From the NCBI RefSeq assembly GCF_001682865.1, contig NZ_MAQX01000032.1, positions 362,544 to 426,543 of the forward strand: a DNA stretch of 64,000 nucleotides. Direction: 5' to 3'. This DNA is from Bacillus sp. FJAT-26390 (lineage in GTDB: Bacteria > Bacillota > Bacilli > Paenibacillales > Paenibacillaceae). The position numbers and the translations under genes are program-made. Of this stretch, positions 26,379 to 33,341 are shown piece by piece. A model generated the notes under the pieces. The model was given only the letters and a program-made list of their open reading frames with translations. It did not search any database and was not told where the DNA came from. The number at the start of each line of letters is the position of its first letter. The first letter of the stretch is position 1.

Positions 26379-26903
26379 ATGAACTATCATTTCTCGGTCT
26401 GCGCAACGGCTAACTATCAAGAGAAATATATCGAGTTTCTTCTGCTAAATTACGAGCATTTGAAGCTGGGTTACTCCTTTCCCGTGTCTCTCAGCTATCT
26501 CTCAAGCCCTATCTTTATGGAACGGGAAGCGATTTTAGTGTTAGATGATGAACAAAATGTGATTGGGGCAGTCGGATACATACACGGAACGGGAGAGCAG
26601 CATTACGAGGATATTCATATCGTGCAGATTCAAGTTCTGTTTCTATTAGAAAAATATCGCCGGAGCCGGCTATTTTTGCACGTGCTTCAGTTTCTGGCGC
26701 AACATCTTGCGCAATTAAAAGAGCCCCCGCTGGAGCTCCGGTTTTGGGCAACGGATCGCACCGGATTAGAGAAAATAATTGCCCGGTTTGCGATGAAAAT
26801 GTCAGCAACGCACACCGACTACGGAATAAACACACAATATCAAGCCGATTTTAAAAGCTTCTACGCCTTCGCCATGGCCTATCCGCATGAACGCTATTAT
26901 TAA
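26379..26903 (+). CDS. Divergent acetyltransferase-like protein, paralogue 1
   Basis: I do not recognise a named family. The 174-residue soluble protein has an order of strands and helices like the GNAT fold: a central strand REAILVLDDEQNVIGAVGYI, an acidic strand (EDIHIVQIQVLFLLEKY), then YRRSRLFLHVLQFLAQHLAQ in the place of the acetyl-CoA loop and helix. The usual Q/RxxGxG/A signature is not kept, so cofactor binding is uncertain. The next gene encodes a clear paralogue (YRSSRLFLDGFYHLAQHIA at the same place), 23 bases downstream. The upstream region is shared with the divergent xylanase gene. Confidence 0.7.
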   Translation: MNYHFSVCATANYQEKYIEFLLLNYEHLKLGYSFPVSLSYLSSPIFMEREAILVLDDEQNVIGAVGYIHGTGEQHYEDIHIVQIQVLFLLEKYRRSRLFLHVLQFLAQHLAQLKEPPLELRFWATDRTGLEKIIARFAMKMSATHTDYGINTQYQADFKSFYAFAMAYPHERYY

Positions 26904-26914
26904 TTACTCAGGAG

Positions 26915-26926
26915 GTAGCTAGCTAC
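26915..26926. repeat. Palindrome GTAGCTAGCTAC between ribosome binding site and ATG
   Basis: The perfect 12-base palindrome begins on the last G of GGAGG and ends directly at the ATG of paralogue 2. It might be a protein site or affect initiation; it could also be chance. Confidence 0.5.
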
Positions 26927-27448
26927 ATGCTTGCACAGCACTTGATATGCAGGACAGATGCCGATTTTGCCCGATATGCCCTGTTTTTCATCAAAAACCG
27001 GCATGATTTTCGCAATCATATTACTCTGCCTGATGCGCTTATAAATATTTTGCACACACTGCCGGAATCAAGCATTATGCTAACCCTTGATTCTAGCAAT
27101 AAGCCCATAGGCTGGGTGAATTTTCGCTATGTAACGACAGGTTACGAGCATGATCCTAACGGGGAAATCGCTTTTGTTGACTCCGTTATCGTCGACGAAA
27201 AATATCGCAGCAGCAGGTTGTTTCTAGATGGCTTTTACCACCTTGCCCAGCATATCGCAAACGATAATCCGCAGGTGCTTTGGATGGAATTCAACGTATT
27301 GGCAAGCCATAGCTACCTTAATCGGCTGTACGCCAAATTTGCAACTAAAGTTAGCGAACAAGAAGGCGCACATGAACGGGAATACCGGTATAGAGGAAGC
27401 TTCCAAGAGGTAAAAAAGTATCTTTCTTCTATCCGCAAAAAACGATAA
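26927..27448 (+). CDS. Divergent acetyltransferase-like protein, paralogue 2
   Basis: This 173-residue soluble protein is related to the previous gene product: SIMLTLDSSNKPIGWVNFRY corresponds to the central strand, FVDSVIVDEKY to the acidic strand, and YRSSRLFLDGFYHLAQHIAN to the loop and helix that bind acetyl-CoA in GNAT enzymes. A strong AGGAGG lies before the ATG, but a perfect 12-base palindrome fills the spacer. Both genes form an operon, followed within 10 bases by a separate promoter for a 34-codon ORF. The function is unknown. Confidence 0.7.
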   Translation: MLAQHLICRTDADFARYALFFIKNRHDFRNHITLPDALINILHTLPESSIMLTLDSSNKPIGWVNFRYVTTGYEHDPNGEIAFVDSVIVDEKYRSSRLFLDGFYHLAQHIANDNPQVLWMEFNVLASHSYLNRLYAKFATKVSEQEGAHEREYRYRGSFQEVKKYLSSIRKKR

Positions 27449-27457
27449 ATATTACAA

Positions 27458-27487
27458 TTGACCCTACTTTCTTCCATATGCTATTGT
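27458..27487 (+). promoter_or_regulatory. Promoter candidate for the 34-codon ORF
   Basis: TTGACC (27458-27463) and TATTGT (27482-27487) are separated by 18 bases. The match is five of six for -35 and four of six for -10. The predicted start would leave about 25 bases before the small ORF. Confidence 0.5.
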
Positions 27488-27518
27488 TACATAAAAGTAG
27501 TAAAGGAGGCCTATCACA

Positions 27519-27623
27519 ATGGTTCCAATGATACCTAGATTAAAATCCGACAAAAAAAGCCCGCTTTCTTTTTCCTTATTGCTCCAAAAAAATGAGCAGG
27601 TTCGCGTAACGGCTGCGAAGTAG
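27519..27623 (+). CDS. Small ORF of 34 codons with strong ribosome binding site
   Basis: The ATG at 27519 has AAAGGAGG 9 bases upstream, a promoter candidate before that, and a terminator 8 bases after the stop, so it looks like a complete one-gene transcript. The product begins MVPMIPRLKSDKKSPLSF and ends NEQVRVTAAK. It is basic, has a short hydrophobic centre (FSLLL), no cysteine and no signal peptide. It directly follows two acetyltransferase-like paralogues. I do not recognise it. It may be a signalling or modified peptide, a small regulator or a non-functional leader. Conservation in relatives would decide. Confidence 0.5.
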   Translation: MVPMIPRLKSDKKSPLSFSLLLQKNEQVRVTAAK

Positions 27624-27630
27624 TTACATT

Positions 27631-27680
27631 AAAAAAATGGACAACCATCTGCTAGTTTAGCTTTTGGTTATCCATTTTTT
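27631..27680. terminator. Terminator between the small ORF and the iron-binding lipoprotein
   Basis: AAAAAATGGACAACCA pairs with TGGTTATCCATTTTTT (one C-A mismatch). T runs lie on both strands, so it can stop the small ORF transcript and the convergent minus-strand gene that ends at 27720. Confidence 0.85.
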
Positions 27681-27719
27681 ATTTTTACTTTGCGTGCCTC
27701 GCCAGCAACCTCTAACTTC

Positions 27720-28697
27720 TTATTTCTGCGAAAGGGCTACCTGTTCGATCAACGCATCTACAGCTTCCTCCGCCAGAATTGGACCATAATTCCATTTGTC
27801 ACGGGAAACGTTAATGATACGATTGTTTTTCACAGCGGGAATAGCTTGATAGAGGGGTTCCTTGAACAGCTCCGTCATATGAACCATTTCCTCATCCGTC
27901 ATTTGAGTGAAAAAATAGTCGGCTGGCCGATTTGCGAGCTCTTCCATCGATAAAACGCCGCCGCCATCCGCATATTTTTTGAATTGCTCCGGCATTTGGA
28001 AGCCATAATCCTTGTAGATCAGTTTCCCCAACGTACCGCCTTCGCCTCCCAAAAGCACTTCTCCCTTATAAAGAATAAAGGTGATTGCGGTAGCCCCTGG
28101 ATCGATATGAATATCGATTTGATCGCGAATTCGCTGCAGCTTCTCCTCGAACTTGGCAATCCAAGCTTCCGCTTCCTGCTTACGGTCCATAATATCGCCA
28201 ATCGTACGCAGCGTATTGATTACATCGGGATCCCCGCCCCATGCCACGGCTACCGTTGGGGCAATTTTCTCATAGGTCGCATAAACCTCTGTATCAAAAT
28301 AGTCGGGCAGTATGATGATGTCCGGCTCCAAAGCGGAGATCGCCTCAACGTTGCCTACCCCTTCGCCAATGCTTTCGACTTCGGCCATTTCATCCGGATA
28401 ATGATCGCGTACAGCCTGATCAACGCCAAGCGGTTTTATGCCGAGTGGAAGCAAATACCCTCCGTATGTAATAATGACAGCCTTCTTTGGTTGCGCCGGA
28501 ATTTCCACCTGTCGCCCTAAGTCATCCTTATACGTTCTTGTCTCTGCTTTTACATCAGTGACAGTCTCATTCTTTGGCTGGTTATTGCCTTGGGCAGCTT
28601 CCTTTGTTTCCGTACCCGCACCGCCGCAAGCAGCAAGCAGCAGAGAAAGGCTAAACAAGAGCGCCACTGCAAAGGTAGGTTTAAAACTAATATTCAT
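27720..28697 (-). CDS. Internal start: Fe-siderophore-binding lipoprotein as a separate product
   Basis: The ATG at 28697 lies in the same frame as the AraC-type ORF and would give a 325-residue lipoprotein by itself. GGAG lies 10 bases upstream, a promoter candidate (28746-28774) and a Fur box (28723-28737) precede it, and the product begins directly with a lipoprotein signal whose cleavage site is LAAC/G. This makes the lipoprotein a likely independent, iron-repressed product that captures ferric siderophores outside the membrane. No permease or ATPase gene is adjacent. Confidence 0.65.
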   Translation of the reverse strand: MNISFKPTFAVALLFSLSLLLAACGGAGTETKEAAQGNNQPKNETVTDVKAETRTYKDDLGRQVEIPAQPKKAVIITYGGYLLPLGIKPLGVDQAVRDHYPDEMAEVESIGEGVGNVEAISALEPDIIILPDYFDTEVYATYEKIAPTVAVAWGGDPDVINTLRTIGDIMDRKQEAEAWIAKFEEKLQRIRDQIDIHIDPGATAITFILYKGEVLLGGEGGTLGKLIYKDYGFQMPEQFKKYADGGGVLSMEELANRPADYFFTQMTDEEMVHMTELFKEPLYQAIPAVKNNRIINVSRDKWNYGPILAEEAVDALIEQVALSQK

Positions 28698-29648
28698 TTC
28701 ATTCACTCTCCAAGCTTCTTGTTGATAATGATTATCTTTATTAACAATATAGCCTTCTCCTGCTTGGGGAGCAATGAACGATTCGGGCATAATATTCGTA
28801 CGAATTGAACCTTTTAGCCCAGGTCTATGCATTTTAAATTGCGCTGGAGTTGCCCCGGTCAATTTCTTAAAAAGCCGGCTAAAATAATAAATATCCTTAT
28901 ACCCTACACTCTCGGCAATGTCGCGAATAGATGCATCCGTCTCCGACAGCAAAAATTGAGCTCGTTTCATGCGAGTCTGAATGAGATATTCGATCGGACT
29001 GCATCCATACTTGCGCTTAAATACCCTGGAGAGATAATGCGTACTATAATGAAAGAGACTAGCCATCGTCTCCATGGAAATCGTCTTGGAATAGTTTTCG
29101 TGCATATATTGCGCGATCTGTGCTGCCAAATCTGGTGCTGAGTCCTCGGTCTCTGCTAATTGCAGCTGACGAAACTGCTCATGTACAAATTGATAGAACA
29201 GCCCTGTTGCTTGAAGCTTGTCCAGTTCATCGCCGCAGGTCCAATGCTGGTGCATACGCTCAAGAAGAGAAAGCAAAGCCAACGGATTTTTTGCTTCAAA
29301 AGCATACCGTCTCCCAAATGGCAAATGCCGCTCCCCTCGCCTATGCGCGGATGGACTGATTGAACTATCAATTGGCTTGTATAAGACCAAATAATAGTCC
29401 AACCTGCGATTTAAACAGCGAATATTAACATTTGCGCCCTTTCCCCCGTGGAGTACTTGAAACTGAGCTGACGAAACCTCAACCCCATCAAGCATCACCC
29501 CAGCCTCTCCTTGGTTAGTGAACAGAAAAGCGCTGGAAGGAAAACGATAGGACTGCAGTACCTCTCCCGGATTCATCACAAAATGTCGAATGTCCAGTAC
29601 TTTGATCGGCGTTTGGTTCCATACTCTGATCGTTTCTGGCCATTCCAT
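27720..29648 (-). CDS. AraC-family regulator fused in frame to an iron-siderophore binding lipoprotein
   Basis: One open frame of 642 codons holds two proteins that are normally separate. Residues 1-160 are a cupin-like sensor region, and about 175-275 are an AraC/XylS double helix-turn-helix (TISMETMASLFHYSTHYLSR, then IRDIAESVGYKDIYYFSRLF). From Met318 comes a complete lipoprotein precursor: hydrophobic signal AVALLFSLSLLLAACGG with the lipobox Cys at about 341, then a FecB/FhuD-type binding domain (DDLGRQVEIPAQPKKAVI, LEPDIIILPDY). The roughly 40 residues between them are encoded by DNA that contains a promoter-like sequence and a Fur box. GGGGTG lies before the first ATG. Btr of B. subtilis also joins AraC and binding-protein domains, but without a signal sequence. 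A true fusion, or two products from nested starts, are both possible. Confidence 0.8.
   Translation of the reverse strand: MEWPETIRVWNQTPIKVLDIRHFVMNPGEVLQSYRFPSSAFLFTNQGEAGVMLDGVEVSSAQFQVLHGGKGANVNIRCLNRRLDYYLVLYKPIDSSISPSAHRRGERHLPFGRRYAFEAKNPLALLSLLERMHQHWTCGDELDKLQATGLFYQFVHEQFRQLQLAETEDSAPDLAAQIAQYMHENYSKTISMETMASLFHYSTHYLSRVFKRKYGCSPIEYLIQTRMKRAQFLLSETDASIRDIAESVGYKDIYYFSRLFKKLTGATPAQFKMHRPGLKGSIRTNIMPESFIAPQAGEGYIVNKDNHYQQEAWRVNEMNISFKPTFAVALLFSLSLLLAACGGAGTETKEAAQGNNQPKNETVTDVKAETRTYKDDLGRQVEIPAQPKKAVIITYGGYLLPLGIKPLGVDQAVRDHYPDEMAEVESIGEGVGNVEAISALEPDIIILPDYFDTEVYATYEKIAPTVAVAWGGDPDVINTLRTIGDIMDRKQEAEAWIAKFEEKLQRIRDQIDIHIDPGATAITFILYKGEVLLGGEGGTLGKLIYKDYGFQMPEQFKKYADGGGVLSMEELANRPADYFFTQMTDEEMVHMTELFKEPLYQAIPAVKNNRIINVSRDKWNYGPILAEEAVDALIEQVALSQK
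28723..28737. promoter_or_regulatory. Fur box inside the AraC-lipoprotein frame
   Basis: TGATAATGATTATCT matches the 7-1-7 Fur motif TGATAATNATTATCA at 13 of 14 defined positions. It lies where the predicted start of transcription for the lipoprotein would be. Confidence 0.8.
28746..28774 (-). promoter_or_regulatory. Internal promoter candidate for the lipoprotein
   Basis: On the minus strand TTGCTC (28774-28769) and TATATT (28751-28746) are 17 bases apart. The -10 fits at five of six positions, the -35 at three. The Fur box follows 8 bases downstream. Confidence 0.5.
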
Positions 29649-29699
29649 AAAATCACCCCGTAAAGAATATAGGTCAAGATGGAAGCAAACGGCATTCCG

Positions 29700-30257
29700 T
29701 TATCGAATTCTTGTCTCCAGCATACTGTGATAACGGCTGGAAAGATAGGCAAGGTAAATTTTTAAATATTTCCAGCTAACGTATGCGATGCTGCCGATTA
29801 TTCCACCGACGACAAGCGCATAGAGCATGCTCCATGCAGTTGGAACAGAGTAGTTGGGCCCAAGGTCCATGCTGATCCATGTGACACCGAAAGTACGAAT
29901 AATGCCACCTAATAACGTAAGCACCGTGCAAAAACCGAAGCCATAAGCAAGCGTTGCTAAGATCGGCACGACAAAAACACTAAGCAATCCAGTTGTACAG
30001 TAAAAACTTATCATGGCCAAAATATCTTTGATGGATCTTGGTTTCATCTGCACGATAAATTCGCTGCGGTATGCTTTCGCGAGCTGCCGGGGGGCACCAA
30101 GCTTAGCCAAAATCGCGCCTTCCGCTTCACCGCTCCGAATGCCATCCGTGATATGGCTTTCAATTTCACGAACAGCATCGAGCCTATCCTCTTCCGGCAA
30201 TTTCCGAAGGTTGTTGTATAACTGATCCAAGTAAGCTTTTCCTTGTGGACTTATCAA
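29700..30257 (-). CDS. DUF1700-family membrane protein
   Basis: The 185-residue protein has an N-terminal helical domain of about 70 residues (YLDQLYNNLRKLPEEDRLDA, HITDGIRSGEAEGAILAKLG, then APRQLAKAY) typical of DUF1700/HAAS proteins, followed by three membrane helices. Such proteins are nearly always encoded with a PadR regulator, as here. The start is a TTG that overlaps the PadR stop (TTGA), with GGTGAGGAG just upstream, so translation is coupled. The role is thought to be sensing or membrane-linked control of the PadR partner, but it is not established. Confidence 0.85.
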   Translation of the reverse strand: MISPQGKAYLDQLYNNLRKLPEEDRLDAVREIESHITDGIRSGEAEGAILAKLGAPRQLAKAYRSEFIVQMKPRSIKDILAMISFYCTTGLLSVFVVPILATLAYGFGFCTVLTLLGGIIRTFGVTWISMDLGPNYSVPTAWSMLYALVVGGIIGSIAYVSWKYLKIYLAYLSSRYHSMLETRIR

Positions 30258-30598
30258 TGCTCCTCACCCCTAGACAATTCGATTTGATTTACGGCCCCAG
30301 CAATTTTATTCCATTCATATGACATCGTATGCAGTAATTGCTGCCCGCTTGTGGTCAAGCTGTAATACTTGCGCGGCGGTCCCGATTCAGACTCCTGCCA
30401 GAACGATTCCAGATGTTTGTCTTTAACTAGCCGCCGCAAAAGCGGATAAAGCGTTCCTTCTGTTATGGCAAGCGGCTCCCATTGGTTTAGCAGCGTGACC
30501 AATTCATAACCATAGCAAGGCTTCCCGCCAATCAACAGGAGTACGCAATACTCCAATATTCCCCGGCGTGCCTGAGTCGTCCATTCCGACATATCCAT
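30254..30598 (-). CDS. PadR-family transcriptional regulator
   Basis: This 114-residue protein is a winged helix-turn-helix repressor with a C-terminal dimerisation helix. ILEYCVLLLIGGKPCYGYEL and ITEGTLYPLLRRLVKDKHLE are standard PadR motifs, and the GPPRKYYSLT wing is intact. AAGGGG lies 10 bases before the ATG. A perfect 18-base palindrome lies 31 bases upstream of the start and is the likely autoregulatory operator. It forms a translationally coupled pair with the DUF1700 gene. Confidence 0.93.
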   Translation of the reverse strand: MDMSEWTTQARRGILEYCVLLLIGGKPCYGYELVTLLNQWEPLAITEGTLYPLLRRLVKDKHLESFWQESESGPPRKYYSLTTSGQQLLHTMSYEWNKIAGAVNQIELSRGEEH

Positions 30599-30628
30599 TA
30601 AATCGCCGCCCCTTCTACGTTTATGTTA

Positions 30629-30646
30629 TCACACAGTACTGTGTGA
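30629..30646. promoter_or_regulatory. Perfect 18-base palindrome, likely PadR operator
   Basis: TCACACAGTACTGTGTGA is its own reverse complement. PadR proteins often bind sites containing ACAGTACTGT-like cores, and this one lies directly upstream of the padR-type gene. Confidence 0.75.
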
Positions 30647-30711
30647 TTCAAGGTACCGAATTGAAAATTATAGTTTTTTCTATGCAACCCAATGCTCTCT
30701 ACGACAAACGC

Positions 30712-30751
30712 AAAAAACAGAGCACAAAGGGTCATCCCCTTCCATGCTCTG
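30712..30751 (-). terminator. Terminator after the gene at 30776-31354
   Basis: CAGAGCA at 30718-30724 pairs with TGCTCTG at 30745-30751, and the minus-strand transcript then runs into TTTTTTGCG. Confidence 0.75.
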
Positions 30752-30775
30752 CCGTGTACAACTGTCGATATGTCC

Positions 30776-31354
30776 TTACTTAAACCTATTTAACAGCCTG
30801 AAAAATAGGTTATGTTTAATTTCCTTAACGTCCTTAACTTCTACGCTTCCCGTTAGACTAATAATGCCTTCCTTCGGATTACCTTTCATATAAGTCTTAA
30901 ATAGTTCAATTGCATTTTTGTAACGCTGTCTAGACTCCGAATCTTTTGCTTTCTTTTTTCGTGTTTTTAGTTCATTAATTAAATGGGAAAAATCATAATC
31001 GAACAATTCCATCATTCTACTCGAGCAATACGTGTCAAAGCTAGTGAAAGCACCTTCTAAAAAATCATCAATATATGGCATGCCCCCATACCTAATCAGC
31101 TTTTCTCCGATTACATGAAAGTTCTGATAGACGCACCAAGCCTCTCTCGCCCAAAGTGCCTCCGCTAAAAATAAATCCCTTAACAGCTCCATTGGGATGT
31201 CTGCCTGATCTATTTCAAAAATATAGTTCAATATTGTTCTTCTGAACGATTGATTGTAGTCCTCAAAGTTACTGCTATGTTTCCCATTCCAGTTAAAACA
31301 AATTAGTTTTTTCGAATCGGCGTTATATCCTGAAACAAAGGCTATGAGCTCCAT
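30776..31354 (-). CDS. Uncharacterised soluble protein
   Basis: I do not recognise this 192-residue protein. It has no signal peptide or membrane segment. It is rich in aromatic and charged residues, contains a Trp/Arg-rich region (EALWAREAWCVYQNFH), and has a basic helical part (KTRKKKAKDSESRQRYKNA) near residue 140. AAAGGA precedes the ATG, and it has its own terminator, which supports a real gene. Codon use is more AT-rich than in the neighbours, which could mean transfer. The upstream 200 bases hold the promoter of the divergent regulator. Confidence 0.65.
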   Translation of the reverse strand: MELIAFVSGYNADSKKLICFNWNGKHSSNFEDYNQSFRRTILNYIFEIDQADIPMELLRDLFLAEALWAREAWCVYQNFHVIGEKLIRYGGMPYIDDFLEGAFTSFDTYCSSRMMELFDYDFSHLINELKTRKKKAKDSESRQRYKNAIELFKTYMKGNPKEGIISLTGSVEVKDVKEIKHNLFFRLLNRFK

Positions 31355-31509
31355 TTATTTCTTCCTTTGCTGTGGATTCATTTAACGTTTTGGTTTTCTA
31401 TCGAAATGTTATTGGATAATATTTGTATGCATTAAAGCTGACTATAGCACGGCATTTAACTCACGTATAGATAAAATGCTGTGCGCCAATGGTGTGCGCC
31501 CGACATCAA

Positions 31510-31538
31510 TTGCGGCGAGAATCATTGTGGGCTAAAAT
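31510..31538 (+). promoter_or_regulatory. Promoter candidate of the Btr-like regulator
   Basis: TTGCGG (31510-31515) and TAAAAT (31533-31538) are 17 bases apart. The spacer contains GAGAATCATTGTG, which matches a Fur half-motif at 10 of 13 positions of GATAATCATTATC, so iron control is possible but weak. Confidence 0.45.
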
Positions 31539-31572
31539 GTTCCTTAGCTAGTCATAAGGACGGTGAGCTTGC

Positions 31573-33213
31573 TTGTCTGATAGAGAGAAAAACATTAAAA
31601 ATACGGAATACGCTTCACTCGAAGGCATGAGCTTCAAGCTTCGGAAAATGGAACATATCCAGAACCAACGAAATCATTGGGAGCTGCGCCTTCAATTTAT
31701 GGAGTCCCACATGATTCTTGTTGCAGCAAGCGGTCAAGGCTGGCTGACCATCGACGGGAAATTCACCGAGCTCCGACAAGGCAGCGTGTACGTTTGTTTG
31801 CCCGGACAACTCGTGGAAGCAGCTGCGCATTCCTTTGATGAACGCGGGTTTTATCATATGCGATTCGATGTGATGGAGGATGACGGATCGTCAGTCCATA
31901 CGATGCAGATCATTAATCGGAATAGTCCGTTTCCGGTAAAAGGGGAATTAGTCGTTACATCTCCGGTTTCCATTAATGCTTTGTGCGAAAGCATTTGCCA
32001 ATGCTTGCTGGACGAGAATCATTTAAATCGGTTTCGAGGCCAAATTCTCTTTCAAGAGATGCTGCATACCATATTGCAAAATGCTCTTCATGCACAAGGA
32101 AACGATTCCGAAGCGGCGCTTGAATACGTAAAAGGTTATATGGAGCAGCATTATCAGCAAGAGCTGACAATCGATCATTTGGCCAAAGTGGCTGGAATGA
32201 GCACTCGTCATTTTATGCGGTTATTTAAAAAGAGGCATGGCTGCGGCGCGATCGACTATTTGGCAATTTTTCGAATTAAGCAGGCGCAGCAGCTTATGAG
32301 GATAGGCGGGCAAAATCGTCTCCGGGATATTGCGCGTCATGTAGGTTATCATGACGATATTTATTTTCGACGGAAATTCAAACAAATATCGGGCGTTCCT
32401 CCAGCGGCATTTATGAAGAACAGCAGCCAAAAAATAGTTGCTTACAATGCCTCCAACATCGGACAACTGATTGCGCTTCAAGTTAATCCTTCCGCCGCAC
32501 CAGCCGATCACCCTTGGACCGATTATTACAAACGAAAGTACCATATGAACGCACTCCTGCCGCTAAGCTCGAATGTGTTAATAAAACGGGAAGAGATTCG
32601 GCTTGCTAGCCCTGATTTCATCATTGGCGTCGATACTCTTGTGCCTGCGGATGAACAGGCCATGCTCAAGGAAATCGCACCCGCGTATTTTGTGCCATGG
32701 AAGGATAACGATTGGCGTATCCATTTGCGCTTAGTTGCGCAGTTTCTGGACAAGACAGCCGCTGCGGAAGCGTGGCTGGAGGCTTATGATCGAAAAGCCC
32801 TCTTTGTAAGCGAACAGGTGAAACCTGCTTTCAAGAATGACAGTCTCCTCATACTTAGAATTACCGGAGAACGATACCATGCGTTGGGCAGCAGGAGCTT
32901 GGGCACCGTGTTTTATGACGACCTGCAGCTTACCCCGCCGCGCGGCGTCGATCGATTGAAGGAGGATCAGCAGTTGACCCAAGCTCAGTTAGCGGATTTT
33001 GATGCGGATCGTCTATTGCTCATCGTGGACGAGGATAGCCTATCTCAAGCGAGCTGGCGCACACTCATGAACTCTGAGCAATGGCGCAGCCTGAAGGCCG
33101 TCCGGAACAACCGTGTAGATTTCCTCCCTTCGTATCCTTGGGTTGAATATTCAGCTTTCATCCATGAGCTTATGCTCGATGAAGCACTGAAGCTTTGGCG
33201 GGATCGTGCATAA
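31573..33213 (+). CDS. Btr-like AraC regulator with C-terminal siderophore-binding domain
   Basis: The 546-residue cytoplasmic protein has a cupin-like N-terminal region (about 20-150), an AraC double helix-turn-helix (about 175-275; ELTIDHLAKVAGMSTRHFMR and LRDIARHVGYHDDIYFRRKF) and a C-terminal periplasmic-binding-protein-like domain (about 300-540; EEIRLASPDFIIGVDTL, LRITGERYHALGSRSLG) without any signal sequence. This is the layout of B. subtilis Btr, which senses bacillibactin in the cytoplasm and activates uptake genes. The start is TTG 31573 with GGTGAG upstream; an ATG at 31627 is an alternative. Directly downstream lie a Fur-boxed binding lipoprotein and an FhuF-type reductase, its likely targets. 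Confidence 0.87.
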   Translation: MSDREKNIKNTEYASLEGMSFKLRKMEHIQNQRNHWELRLQFMESHMILVAASGQGWLTIDGKFTELRQGSVYVCLPGQLVEAAAHSFDERGFYHMRFDVMEDDGSSVHTMQIINRNSPFPVKGELVVTSPVSINALCESICQCLLDENHLNRFRGQILFQEMLHTILQNALHAQGNDSEAALEYVKGYMEQHYQQELTIDHLAKVAGMSTRHFMRLFKKRHGCGAIDYLAIFRIKQAQQLMRIGGQNRLRDIARHVGYHDDIYFRRKFKQISGVPPAAFMKNSSQKIVAYNASNIGQLIALQVNPSAAPADHPWTDYYKRKYHMNALLPLSSNVLIKREEIRLASPDFIIGVDTLVPADEQAMLKEIAPAYFVPWKDNDWRIHLRLVAQFLDKTAAAEAWLEAYDRKALFVSEQVKPAFKNDSLLILRITGERYHALGSRSLGTVFYDDLQLTPPRGVDRLKEDQQLTQAQLADFDADRLLLIVDEDSLSQASWRTLMNSEQWRSLKAVRNNRVDFLPSYPWVEYSAFIHELMLDEALKLWRDRA

Positions 33214-33271
33214 AAATTTGTCGTTATCGTCACTATTCCAAAGTCGCAAATTCATCTATACTCCTGATATA

Positions 33272-33290
33272 TGATAATGATAATCAATTT
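33272..33290. promoter_or_regulatory. Fur box upstream of the second siderophore-binding lipoprotein
   Basis: TGATAATGATAATCAATTT contains the repeated GATAAT units of the classical 19-bp Fur site. It lies 52 bases before the ATG at 33342. A TATACT at 33257-33262 may be the -10 element. Confidence 0.75.
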
Positions 33291-33341
33291 AAATGGAAGA
33301 TTGTCATTGATAAATTAGATTTTCAGGAGGGTCACCAGAGA

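Noticed and set aside
33195..33341. Upstream extension of the second siderophore-binding lipoprotein from a TTG at 33195
   Set aside because: It would translate the Fur box and overlap the regulator gene, and it would put the signal peptide 50 residues inside the protein. The ATG at 33342 has AGGAGG and starts directly before the signal.
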